Shown here: positions 24,901 to 37,700 of the stretch, in pieces
Layout: the number at the start of each line of letters is the position of its first letter
How positions within the stretch are numbered: the first letter of the stretch is position 1
Source: Mansonella perstans
Lineage: Eukaryota; Nematoda; Chromadorea; Rhabditida; Onchocercidae
NCBI GenBank assembly: GCA_037074765.1
Contig: JBAMDO010000574.1
Coordinates: forward strand, 733,427 to 797,426
Reading direction: 5' to 3'
DNA length: 64,000 nucleotides
The notes under the pieces: generated by a model
The model's database searches: none
Told to the model about the DNA's origin: nothing
What the model saw: only the letters and a program-made list of their open reading frames with translations
Made by a program: the position numbers and the translations under genes

Positions 24901-27545
24901 TTCTGCTTCGATATTAGTTGTTAAGAAATATTGGTTCTCTAAATATAGTTTTGAACAAATTGATATCATAATTTTATATTGTTGTTTTCGTTGCTGTCCT
25001 ACTATCTAATCATTCTAGAGTTATTAAAGGGAATCATTTTACATATTTTTCGTAACTCCAATATTATGCATTTCAGATCTTATATGGATTTTTTAACTTC
25101 GGCTTCAATAATTTGGACTGAAAATGAACGTGAAGAAGTGTATTCCATGGCTATGAAATATGGACCGAAGGGTTTAGCAACACTTTGTAAATCTGCAAAG
25201 TCGGAAGTAAGCTATAATAAAGAAACTATGGGACATTATTCAAAAATAAATATTGATAGAAAGTATGACGATGTGCAAGAAGTTTCAAATGTGGAAAAAA
25301 TTGAAAAAGCAGAAGGAGGACGAAATTGTTCAGATGCAAAAGTTAGAGTCTGTGAGGAGGATCAAACAGAGAATACAGATTCAGATGATCCTTCAATTGT
25401 CTTTGTTGAAGAAATTGAACGAATTACTAACATCGATAACGTGGCAAAAGATACGCACTGTTTATTAAAAGAAACCTCAGAATATTTGGCTAGACGATCA
25501 CCACTAGAATTCTCAAATAGCAGAGATAATGAATTCAATAGTAGAAGCCCTGATTCAGGGCGTTGTTCATTATTTAATTCTGAGAAATCATTGGACAGAG
25601 AATCTGGATTTTTAGAGAAACGAGTTGCCGAAGATGCTAAGCCGAATAATTCGTTTTTATTGGAAGACAAATTTGACAATGATTTTCCCCTTTCTTATTC
25701 TTCCCTTCCTGCTTGTTCTTCACCAAATCTGGATATCACGGATCATTTGAATGAGTCCATGGAATTTTTGCTGAAGAAACTTTCACCAGTCAAACCATTG
25801 CCGTCAAACGATGAAGAATTTTTATCTCCAGTTGTTTGCTGTTCGAGACAGTCAGTAACCGATTGTCAACTATCGGGTAATTTAGTAGCGGAAAGGCTTA
25901 CCTCACCAAATTCTTTGGAAAAGAACTTTGAAGAAACTCGCAAGTCATCGATGAAAATGAAAAACAGTCCAGAGTTTTTAAAAAAGTCTTCAAATTTCTT
26001 GTCATCATTATCATTATTCGATGGACCTTCCGTTTCTCATAAAAACGTTTCCTCATCACCTGAAAAGAAAAGAACACGAGTAGCTTCCACAAATCCAATT
26101 TCGACACCAGAGGTTCCAAAAAGTCGTCTTGCGCGGCGGTTGGAAGAATTGGATTCAGATGTTAAAATTCTGAAAACGACAAATGTTACACCAATGCCAG
26201 TTTATGATTCGATGGATGATAAAGAATTAAAGGTATTTTTGTTTTGTCTTAATTTTTGGGCTATTATCATTTAATAATAACAAAAGTGTAAAAGCTAGAT
26301 TTCAGCGGCTGCTTTTTTTTTTCGTAAAGTTTTTTTGCAGGTCACTGTTTGCTATGTTCATTTCGAAAAGACCGATTGTGTATTCTTCTAAAAATTTAGC
26401 CCGCTTAATTTCCTTCGTGTGTAGAGTCTGTTTGAAGCTCCTAAAAATTTTGCAATCGTTACCTAAATTTTAAGCTTCATCCAAAAATATCTTTTTTATC
26501 TTTTTGCAGGTAGAATTAGCAAAATTTGGTGTAAGACCGATGGGTAAGAAACGAGCCATCGCACTTCTTAAAAAAATTTATCTGGAGACACATCCAGGTT
26601 TCTTCACATTCATTAAATCATAGTTGATGACTCGATGTTTGATGTAATTACCATATTGTGCATTTGGATTTCTTTTTGGTTCTCATTTCAAAGCTCAGAA
26701 GGGCATTATTGTTTGGTCAGAAAATGAACAGTTAATCATTTTATAGTGCTTGCTATTCATTTGATAATGTTTTCAGTTCTGGAGAGCACACCATTGTCAA
26801 AAAAAAGCAAAAAATTATTAAATAGCGATCATCAATTGAAGACAAGCGAGAGTGTAAAGTCCTGCAGTGACGAAGACTGCGATTCAGACAAGACGTTGAA
26901 TATTAGTCTGAATGAAAATGACATCATGGAAGAATCTTATATTAATGAAGAACAATCTGCAGTTCTTCCGAAAGTACGAATCATTTAATTTATATTCCTG
27001 GATATTTTTGTATTGGAATGGTTTATCTTTAAAAAGAGAATTAAATGAAATAATTTTCAGTTTTTGTAAGCAAGGATTTTACAAACGATAACGATTGAAT
27101 AATAGTTCATTTACATTTTACGAATTGATTTGCTTGCAGGATTTGGAAGGTATGCAGAGCGTTTTACTTAACTGGCTTCGCAGAGAAGAAAATTCCAATT
27201 TGTATAACCATTTACTTGGCCTAAACGTGATTCCTTTTGTAAGTTCATTTTATTGTGTTGTATTCCAATCGATTGCTTGTTCATGAGTTTAAGAAAAGTT
27301 TTGTAGATGACTAGAAATTTGTTAGTTGTACTACCCATAGCGAAAACATGGGATGTGAATAATGCATTGTTTTGCAGGAAGAATTTGCGGAACACTTGTC
27401 GCATGCTGATTCGGCTGTATCACAGATTCCGAAGAAGATACTTATAGAAATACTGGATCGTTTGCATATCACTTTTCAGATGCCGATGGATGGATGGGAT
27501 AGGAAAAAAAAAAACGGCTTAAAAAATGATTTCATTTTTTGCTAG
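21905..27545 (+). CDS. SLX4: SLX4 structure-specific endonuclease scaffold (HIM-18 type)
   Basis: Nuclear scaffold that binds the SLX1 nuclease and other structure-specific nucleases for Holliday-junction and crosslink processing. 14 exons: 21905-21951, 22229-22334, 22532-22684, 22989-23116, 23278-23403, 23714-23849, 23990-24196, 24457-24597, 24739-24794, 25077-26232, 26510-26597, 26777-26973, 27140-27238, 27378-27545. They total 2808 nt, 935 residues, phase closed. Two UBZ-like zinc fingers sit near residues 48-125: CFTC with HINHC, then CPIC with HAKRC. The BTB domain (about 302-400) begins near NSDVIVFSRENETFLACRF. The single long exon (25077-26232) after it is Ser/Glu-rich and disordered. 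The C-terminal SLX4 domain (about 750-920) has FGVRPMGKKRAIALLKKIY, then LLNWLRREENSNLYNHLL, then ILIEILDRLHITF, matching the family's SLX1-binding module. Exon 3's acceptor is TTAAAG, chosen because it alone keeps phase and gives normal zinc-finger spacing. Exon 7 may hide a 63-nt intron (24014-24076), giving 914 residues. Confidence 0.95.
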
Positions 27546-28750
27546 GATAACACAGAGTGATATGAAAATGGGAGAAAGTATAATTAATTGGAGAAGTTGA
27601 GTTTTGTTGTATATTCAGATTTTTTCCTCACAAATTTCCTCAGATACGTTTCAGAGGGACAGTAGAGATTGAGTATTGTGATTTCTAGCCTTAACTTGCT
27701 TTCAAATTAACTGGATTCCGAACTTTCCGACATATGTGAAGATTTCTAATTCGACGAGATTTGCCAGTTTTCCGACTCTTCCAGTGTTCATTATTACTTG
27801 TAATTATTATTGTTATATAGTCATTTTATATTGATGCTGTCAAACTTTATGAGATTTTTGCATAATTGCAAAAATATTCGAGAACTGTTGGCTAATGGAA
27901 CCATTTGATTTGCCGGAATAAATTAAATGTTCATGCGTCGCAAGCGAATAATCAACAAATAACTCTTAAAAGAAATTTGTTTTCAATTTATGACAGCTAT
28001 TGTTTCTACGGATCATTTTTATAATTTGCAATGATCGCCTTGTCCATCTTTTAAATGCTATTTTTAACAGTGAGTTTGCAGAAACTGCAAACATTGTAGA
28101 TAGACAATTAAAAATGATTGTGGTGCAGGTATCTTTTTTCTTATCATGAAATTGAAGTAAAAGAAAAATGCAAAGACAATATGAGACTTGCATAGTTTGA
28201 TTTGGATTAAATAAAGTTGGATATATAGGATGTCGTCAGTGGCTGTATCTTGGATCGATGCTTCTGTAACAATTGAAAGTTTGCTGACTGTTAATTGCCA
28301 TGTTAGATAATTAAACATTTGCACAAACATATTTTGATTAATAGGATTTCTCTAAAGCTTTTCAAACAAAGGGGTATATCATACGCTAACTATTGAAAGG
28401 CAAAAGACAATTATTAGTCTTTTGGCTCGATGTATTGGATTGAAAAACTCCAAGTATCTATTAATTGAGAATTCCTCGGCATGAAAATATCGAAGATCTC
28501 GAAAGCAATGGAAATATGTTGAAAATTGTATCTCAATACTTGAGTGTAGACGGAAATTTATTCCAATCTTTTACCATATTCAATTCCGATAACTGTAAAT
28601 CCTAATACTTTAATTCATTCCGGCGCAATTATACGTGATTGATGCATCGCTGTGATTTCACTCTTCATACCATAATTATTAAACTTCAAAAAGAAATTTA
28701 AGTGGGAATAAGTTTACATTTTTTACACTTTTTGATCCATTAAAAATTAA

Positions 28751-28910
28751 TATGTATGTGTGCGTATGTATATGTTTATGTAATGTACTTGTCTGTGTGT
28801 ATGTAGATGCATATATTTGTATGTATATGTGTGTATGTGTATGTGTGTATGTGTACGTGTATGTGTATGTGTGTATGTGTATGTGTATGTGTGTATGTGT
28901 ATGTGTGTAC
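28751..28910 (+). repeat. TATGTG/TG microsatellite
   Basis: About 160 bases made of TATGTG, TATGTATG and TGTG units, purest from about 28819 to 28909. The open frame that runs through it, a Cys/Val/Tyr/Met repeat, is a product of the repeat and not a gene. Confidence 0.95.
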
Positions 28911-29954
28911 AGTAGTTTAGAGTTACATCAGTTTAGTGCGTCATGTGTTGATCAGTGCGTATCCTAGCATAAAGCAATGCATTTGTTCGAAATTTGAAAA
29001 ATTGAGAGCTTTAGCAAGCTTCAACTTATTTTAAAGATCACCACATATTTATTCTTTTTGATAAGGACTAACAAACTAATCAAAATTGAATGGTTAGCTG
29101 GCGGAAGTTAGACTGATATATTTCCTTCTCTTAGACTCCTTCCTGGACCCCTTTCATCTTCTGTTCCTAAACTTCTCGCCTCTTACTTCTTAACTTTTCC
29201 ACTCTAGTTAGTTCAATTGCAATTATTTTTCCAACTACTCTCTGTTAGTCTTATAATGATTGTTTCTGCTACTTTCGATTAGTACATTAATTTTTAGATG
29301 TGTTCCAATCAAATTTTCTCATTTTAATTCTGTAGCACCACCAAAGTTTCGTTGTTTATTTCAAATGTTCACTTAGTTGGCTTAAATGAGAGGCGAATAA
29401 GTATCACTTTTTAACTGTTTAACATATACATTTGCAGGGAAAATCATTCTTTTTTTTAAGCTTCTAATAATTTTTCTTTTCAATTTCATTCTCATTTTTA
29501 TTTCAACTATATTTTGATCTCTTTCTCTTTTGGCAGTCTGACTTATAATTAAAATAAATGAGAGTTCTGATACAAAAAAACTTTATATATAGCTGACAAC
29601 ACTAATTTTTCTCTATCAAATCATTTGTTCTGCTGCATTATTTAATTAATCTATCTCAGAATCGCTTAAGTACAAAAAACGAATTGAGCTATGAAAAGCA
29701 AGATAAATGAAATATTTGACTGGAGAAATGCAACTCTAGTAAGATTAATTCAAAATGTATATGACACAAGAAATCTCATAAGTTCAGATTTTGTAAAATG
29801 TTGCTAAACTTTCCACAGATTATGTTGAAAGCACTAAGAAAGAAAAATTCGTTTTTGCTAGTTCAGACGTAAACTTTATTGCAAGAATCTTCCGAAAAAA
29901 TTTTCTTTTAATTCAAGAAATTAAATAGCATTTCTTGCTGTGTACTATTCGTTC

Positions 29955-30013
29955 AGTTAACGGGCTGTATCAAATTATACCAGAAAGTTAATGGGCTGTA
30001 TCAATTATACCAG
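29955..30013 (+). repeat. Short tandem duplication, about 29 bp x 2
   Basis: AGTTAACGGGCTGTATCAAA... at 29955-29983 is repeated as AGTTAATGGGCTGTATCAAT... at 29986-30013, both ending in TTATACCAG, separated by two bases. It lies about 700 bases before the ryanodine-receptor start. Confidence 0.85.
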
Positions 30014-30709
30014 CATTTCTGAATTTTTAAACTGAAGAAATTTTTAATGTTAAACTATCTGACGGTACTGAAAATTATAGCTTCTCCACTTTTTCAGTGT
30101 ATTATTAAGCAACAGCTGACTAAACTGAAATATCTAACAAGAAAATACTTTAGTTGTATGTCACAGTTATTTTCCTGATGTTTTGTATTTTAATTGGAAA
30201 GAGAAGAAAGAATTAGTGAGTACCGTAACAGAAAAATGAGGAACTTTTTAGCATGATATCTGCTTAGTGATGTAATGAATCAGTCGATTAATTTTGTTCA
30301 CCGTTTTAAATATTGTTTCCTATTGAAGTGTGTAGGACTTTTCGGAAGTTTCTAAAATTTTTAGCCCAAGTTTAAGAAAAAGTTCGACTCAAAAGTTTTC
30401 TTCAAATCATTTATTCATTATCCAATATGAATTTATGTAAACAAATGACTTTCAGCATTGTTTGGCAGTATTTACTTACGGCAGGCATTTACTTGAAAAA
30501 AGTTCATTTTACTCCGCTATTGTATGCTAACGATAGGTTCGTTCTATAGACTGCTTTGAAACTTCTTTCTGCTTTTAATTCCACATGGATTTTGGATATC
30601 GTAAGATAAATAGAAATAATTTTGGAGGTTGTGACATTTTTTGGAATCAAAATTACAGTTGTTTTTTAGATTCAATTCAACTTTTGGAGACTGAAAAACA
30701 AGATCAAAC

Positions 30710-33700
30710 ATGACGGATAAAGAAGGGACGGGTGACGAAGAACAGGATGACGTCTCATTTTTGCGGACGGTATTATTTTTAGCACCAGCTGATAAATGGA
30801 AAATCTTAACAGTTTATAGTTTTATACTAATATTTCACATTTTCACAACTTTATCGGGGAGAAATCTATAATTAATTAAATTTACAGGGTGATATCGTTG
30901 CAATAACATGCATGGCATCAGCTAATCGTGAAGGTGTCCTCGGTTCTGAAAGAGTTTGTCTTTGCACCGAAGGCTTCGGCAATCGCATGTGTTCACTGGA
31001 AAACGTTTCGGATCGGGTGATTTTTTGGCAGTTGACCATTGAAATTGGGAATATAACTTTTGAAATATTTCAATGCGAGAGGGAATTTCCTCGTTTAAAT
31101 TATTCGATCATATTTTCTAGTCAATGTTTTATTTCAGGATCTCCCACCGGATATATCCATGTGCATGCTGTATATCGATAATGCCTTATCGATGCGAGCA
31201 CTTCAGGAAATGATGAGTAATGATAAAGAATTGGTATGCTCCCGGGCGTACCGGATTTTTATTTTCAGTTTTTAATTTCTCATTTAGAAATCAACCAGGG
31301 TCATCTCAAATAAGCTAAACAATATATGGATTCAGATTCGTTTAATGCTAAATAAAAAATTTACGAACTTCCATTCTAAAAAACTTTCAGTATTTGTCTG
31401 GGATCGTAAATTTCTATCATACCTTCAATGAATAGACTAAATTCAAGTTCCTTTCAGAGAGCAGCAGGTAGTGGTGGAGGTCACAAAACCTTGTTGTATG
31501 GCCATGCAGTGCAACTCAAACATGTACAGAGTGAAATGGTTATTTTAATTGTGAAATTCATTGCTAATTACTTGACAGCATATCACGAAAAATAAACTGA
31601 ATTGAATCTGATATTAATATAAAATTTGTAGATTATGACAACATCAAAAATTATTACTAATTTACCGTAAAATTATTCATTCATTATCTTATATGTGAAA
31701 CGAATTTCATTTTTTGAAGAAACAAAAGAAAAATTGGTATTGTTTAAATGAGAATTGATTGCATTACAGTATCTAGCTTGCCTGTCATCATGCTCATCTA
31801 ACGACAAGCTAGCGTTTGACGTTGGCGTGCAACAAAATAACGAAGGTAACAAATAAAAGACATTTTAGAATAAAATTATTAATTAAGAAAATTTAATGAT
31901 AAAGCTTCAAAAAATATTTCATGAAAATTCGAATAGTTGACAATGTTTTTTCCAAATAATATTCAGCAAAACACCGATTTTGGTGTTGCTTAGGTGAAGC
32001 ATGCTGGTGGACAATCCATCCTGCTTCCAAACAGCGATCAGAAGGAGAAAAAGTTCGTGTGGGTGATGATGTTATATTAGTTTCTGTTGCGACAGAACGA
32101 TACCTGGTTTGTTTGTTGAATCCACTGCGAAGATATGACTATGGCAAATTACTTGAAAAATAATGGTGTTAATAATAAACATTAAATAGGCAGAAGATTG
32201 CTGACAATTTTAAAGATAATTGACCACAAGCAAATATTAAGATGAGATGTTATCGTTATAGTAAGAGCCAATAGAATAATAGACATTGTTGTTTCAGAAG
32301 TTTAGTGTGGCCTGCTGAGCAAGAATATTTAAAATCCATGCCTAAATAATTGATGACTTAATAAAATCTCAGATTTATTGTCAAATATTTGCGTTCAAAA
32401 TTGCATTATTGATTTGCAGCACATGACACATAGCAAAGGATTCATGGTAATTGCATCATTTCATCAAACGCTTTGGAATATCACTTCCATAAGTTCAGGA
32501 AGTGTACGAATACGAAATATGGGTTTGTTTCGGCCCAATTTCGTAAGAGTCTTTTTCATAATTTCTTACAAGCTTTCCGTGAAATTTTGAAAAAAAAAGC
32601 TTATTTAAAGAGAATCAGATGTTTTCCAATTCAAATTACTTCAGGAGCACTTTTTGGTACTGATGTCTTACGACTTTTCCATGGTAACGACGAAGTTTTG
32701 ACAATACCTGAAAATTGGAGTGAGCATCCGCAACATAAGTAAATATTTAAATTACGTGTTTCAGTGGTCTTTTAGAAACTTGCTAATTTGATGCTTTTGT
32801 GTAACATTCAATAAAATTAGTCAATATTGCACGATGATCAACTGCAATATTCTTGCTACAGTATGGCAATTTACGAAGGTGGAACTGCAATGTCACAAGC
32901 CAGATCACTTTGGCGCATCGAATTAATTCGAATGAAATGGCATGGAGCACTAGTCGGTTGGGAACAACCGTTCCGGATAAAACATATCACTTCCGGAAGG
33001 TATGATTCCTAACTCTAAGAAAAATAATGCTGAGTTAATAAAATACTGCTAAATTTGACCTAGTCTTCAACTCCTCCAGTCATATTCCATTATTAATATC
33101 ATACCGTGTTGTACAGGTGTTATACAGGACAACATCTCTCATGAAAGATTGGATTTAATAATTGAAATAGGTTGATGAAGACTTCGAATTATAGAAAAGT
33201 TGCTTTTAGTAAAAGGCGGTAACTCGCTTGTAGCAAGAGCATAATTTAGTGAATTTTATTATTAAAAAATCAACAATAAACAATGAATGAAGTATGAAGA
33301 ATAAATGAGTAAAGCATATGCATAATTAATGAGTGGAATTGTCCTTTTATAATGAATTTGCTTATAAGGAATTGACCAATCAAATTACGAGGAATAGACA
33401 TCATGAAAGAAATGTATGAGGTCAAAGGGTTAGTATAGTAAAACAAAGAATTTACGATTTGTAACAGTACTCAAGATGCGGAACTTGCGGCTTGTAACAG
33501 AACTCATAGATAGAGGTCATGGGATGAAACAATCATCAAGGAGAAGCTTAAATCTTTACAGTAGAATAATGAATCTAGAAATAACATTTCTTCATAAATC
33601 TTATTGCATCAAACATAGAAAATTTGGAAAATTCGATAATAAATCAATTTGTGACAATTTGGGAATAAGATTTATGAAGAAATGTTATTTATTTTTTTTC

Positions 33701-34744
33701 TTGTTATTAGCAAAGAATTACAAATGTAAGTTTACCTATCTTAAAGCCGATTTTTTTTTTTAATATTTTGGTTTTTTCCGACAGCATCATATCTATTTTA
33801 GATATTTGGGTGTCATGGAAAATGTGATTCAGTTGTACGACAAAGATAAAGCTGAATTCGATACAACTGCTTTCGTTATGTATCAAAATAAAGTACAGTG
33901 TTGATGTTATTATTAGTGTTTTGACAAAAATTTCTTAATCACCTCGTTAGTTTACGTTATTTGTAATTACTTTAGGTTCTAACAATTTGTAATTAAAAAA
34001 GAATTTAGGACTTGAAAAAACAATTGCTAGAAGAGAAAGAGGAAGGAATGGGTGTTGCAACAATTCGTTATGGAGAAACAAATGCTTTTATCCAGCACAT
34101 TAAAACGGAATTATGGTTATCATATCAGGTATAGGAATTAATCACATTCTCTGGTTAAGGTCATTTCTAGAAGTTTTGAATCCATCTCTGAAGTCTATGT
34201 AAGTGAGTATGAAGAGATTGAAAATAAATGTTTGAAGATAATATACATTGATGATATTAAAGATGTATCCATCTTCTAGAAACTCAATTTAAAATTTCTT
34301 AAATAATTCTTTGAAAATATGAATTATATTTGTTTTTTCTTGTTGTTCAACTTCGTCCAATTTAGGTAACGGAAATAACGAAAAAGGGTCTTGGTAAAGT
34401 AGAAGAAAAGAAAGCCGTAGCATTAAAAGACGGTCACATGGATGATTGCTTTACATTTTTTATGGCGCTTGAAGAAGAATCCAAATCGGCTCGTGTCATT
34501 CGAAAATGTTCATCCGTCCTTAATCGATTTTTGAAGTACTTTAGTTATATTATTATTATTATTAGCTCCTGCTAATAATAATTTTTAGACTACAAGAACT
34601 TTTAAACTATAACGTACTTTAGAGGTATCGATGCGTTACAGCGTGAAGGTAACCAAGCGCATGATTGGAATCGTGTTGATTTAGGCGAGGTGCTGAAACT
34701 CATGGAGGATCTGATCGATTACTTCGCACAACCTGATGAAGATG
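30710..34744 (+). other. unc-68: Ryanodine receptor exons 1-13: N-terminal and MIR domains (residues 1-464)
   Basis: Exons: 30710-30769, 30888-31016, 31138-31233, 31458-31538, 31770-31845, 31994-32106, 32420-32522, 32645-32738, 32862-32999, 33802-33892, 34009-34128, 34366-34535, 34623-34744. Family landmarks visible are [43 protein letters not shown] [15 protein letters not shown] with ARSLWRIE, and HITSGRYLGV across the exon 9/10 junction. This is the region that forms the cytoplasmic vestibule and carries disease and gating mutations in mammalian receptors. Intron 9 (33000-33801) contains only short open frames and an AT-rich filler. Confidence 0.93.
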
Positions 34745-37700
34745 GTTAATCATTAACGAACTTACGCATCAGTTACAGTCTTTATGTGGATCACATCTAT
34801 TTACATTTCATACTATTGAATCGATCCTTGTAGGTATGTTAGAGTGCTAGGAGAATTTCAGTGTAAGATTTGTTTCAGATTTCGAAGCTAGTCAAAATCG
34901 TTTGCGTGCACTGAGAAGTCGACAAGATTTATTTCAAGAAGAAGGCGTATTGAATATGATTCTGGACACTATTGACAAATTTTCACAAATGGAAGCAGTG
35001 CCTGATTTTGCTGGATTTCTTAATGAGAATATACAGGTCGGAGTTAGCGCTTTTTTTAGTTTCAGTGCAATGGCAAAAGTTTTGTAGAAATATTGACTTT
35101 TAATTCTTGTTGCAACAAATTCCTGCAAAAAAAAAAGCATGGAACCTTGAGAGAATGAATGAATTTGATCACGAAAGAATTGCATTACAAAGTTGATATT
35201 TTTTTTGATTCACAATGTTGATATTTGGGTTCGAGAATGGACCAATTATTCACTTTAATTTTAGTTGATGTGGGAAGAAATTTCGACTTACTTGTACCTT
35301 CTTGTTGCTGCAATGATCAAAGGTAATCACTACAATTGCGCACAATTTGCATCAGCTCAACGACTGCAATGGTTATTTGGACGACTATCGAATCCGCAAT
35401 CCGCAGAAGGTCAAAAGCAATTAAAAAGCGCAGTTTAAAGCAAAAGCTCAAGTTTTTTTCTTTTGAGTTTTTTTGCAAATAAGAGCTTTCCAGGTATACT
35501 GGATGTACTGTACTGTGTGTTGACTGAATCACCAGAAGCACTGAATATGATCAATGAAAGCCATATCAAATCTGTGATATCACTTTTGGAAAAAGTCGGA
35601 AGAGATCCCAAGGTCATGCTTTTTTAGCATAAAAAATTTTGTTACTGTGATAATAGCTTTTTACAAAATTCTGTTGTTTCTTCAGCTGACTCAATGAGAG
35701 TCCACTGAAACATATTTACCTATCATTTCCATTGCTTTAAATCTGTAAAATTTAATGATGTAAATGTTAATTTTAGGTACTTGATGTCTTATCATCACTT
35801 TGTGAAGGAAATGGAATGGCAGTGCGAAGTAGTCAAAATACAATTACTCAATATTTATTACCTGGAAAAGATCTGTTATTGCAAACGAAAATGAGAGATC
35901 ATGTGAGCAGGTATGGGAAGCATTCCATTTCATTTCAATGCGAAATTTTTATTATTTACCGAAAAATAGATTTTTATAATACAAGATTTTCGCCAAAAAG
36001 TACAGTTTTAAAGAGATCAGTTTTGAAATTCAGTCCACACTAAGCTAGAACTTAAGTTAATGATATGCAATTCCATCACCTTAAATGCTGGAATTATATC
36101 TGATAGAAAGGTTCTGAGTTCAAAATATTCAAGCTTCGGCAAATTGTTGTGAATCATGAAATAGCATATTGACATGAATTAGTCAACCTCCCAAAGAGGC
36201 GAAATAAAGTTGGATTATTGCTTTATCAATGTAAGTTTATTCTCCTATCCAACGAAAATCGCCTACATTTGCTGTAAATGTGGGAAAAAACAAGCATGAG
36301 TAGGAACAAATATCTTAGTGGCTTCTTAGTCGGTGTTGTTGGATAAGCTCGCGATTTCGTGGTTTTATAAAGCATTTAAAAATTTATTTAAGACTTTCAT
36401 TTAAATTCATTTAAGGTATTCATTTTAAATGCAATTTTCGTTGAATAGCAGAGTGAATTTATATTATAATTAGTAACAGTCCGATTTTTATTTCACGTCT
36501 TTTGAACGAGTGATTGTTTTTTTTTAAATGTGTGATAAAAAGGTACGCATTTTTAGTTGAGCGAATCAGTTTACTTGCAGTATAACGCCGAATATTCTAG
36601 TCGGTGTTGTTGAGGGAAGCTCACAATTTCGACGATGGTATTATGAAGCAGAAGTTGAGCATATCGAAAAGATGACGAAAACAGAACCATATCTTCGGAT
36701 CGGATGGGCAAATACAATGGGTTATAAGCCTTATCCTGGCTCCGGTGATGGGTGAGTTGTTATCACTGCTAAATAAGTAGCCAATTCCTTCTGGTTATTA
36801 GCAAAAATACCTTCTGCTTGCTGGTATTCTTTCAAGCTTCATTCAGTTGGTTTTAGGAATACAGTAATTGCCCAACTGTTTGTTCGATTATCTAAATTTG
36901 GCCCATTATATGTTTAATATACAATGAGATTTGAATATTTGCCTCTTATTGAACTGTACAAAAGCATGCAAATTTCTATTTAGATGGGGTTGTACTGGTG
37001 TTGGTGATGATTATTATTCATATGGATTCGATGGTCAATGTATTTACTGCGGTAAATTTTTCACTAGTACTGATAAAATTCAAAATATCAGAGTATGAAA
37101 TTTCCAAGTGTTCGTAGTGCATGAATGTATGTGAAATATAAATTTAGTAAAGCTGCTTTTTTTAGCAACAAAAAAACATGTTGTATGGTCTCGAACACTA
37201 CGGAAAGGTGATATTGTTGGTTGCTTATTGGATTTGAATATTCCGGAAATAAGTTTTACTATTAATGGACAGCCAACTGCAGGATTGTTCAAAAATTTCA
37301 ATATTGACGGGTTTTTTTTCCCGGTTATGTCACTTTCTGCCAAAGTCAGGTATTCAATTTTGCAGATATTTTTCATATTAAATGAAGAGCAGGAATTGAC
37401 TTTACAATTAACTGGAAAACTCATTTGAAATCATACTTCGTTTCAGAAAGCCATATGAATTTTCTTTTTTGCAATTTTATAAGAGAGTGCTGTTTTGTTT
37501 TTACGTTGGAAATACGATAAATAAAATCAAAAGATCACATTTCAGTTGTCGTTTTATGTTTGGTGGTACAGAAGGACGTTTGCACTTTGGGCCGCCCTCT
37601 GGATTCAGTGCCATAATTGAAGCTGCAACAAATAAATTGGAAGTTGGAGAATGCGTTTCGTTCGGTGATATTGCAAAAAACATATATACGGGCCCTAGTA

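Larger units (their letters stand above)
27546..30669. other. SLX4 3' UTR and intergenic spacer upstream of the ryanodine receptor
   Basis: AATAAA at 27917-27922 is a candidate poly(A) signal 372 bases after the SLX4 stop. The rest is AT-rich with no supported gene. It holds a TATGTG microsatellite and a short tandem duplication, listed separately. The ryanodine-receptor promoter is expected here, but I cannot name a motif. Confidence 0.55.

Noticed and set aside
24979..25076. Extension of the long SLX4 exon upstream to an ATG at 24979
   Set aside because: The frame is open by chance; TTTCAG at 25076 and the BTB sequence across the junction from exon 9 show this is intron.
28752..28967. 71-codon open frame of Cys/Val/Tyr/Met repeats
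   Set aside because: It is only a translation of the TATGTG microsatellite.
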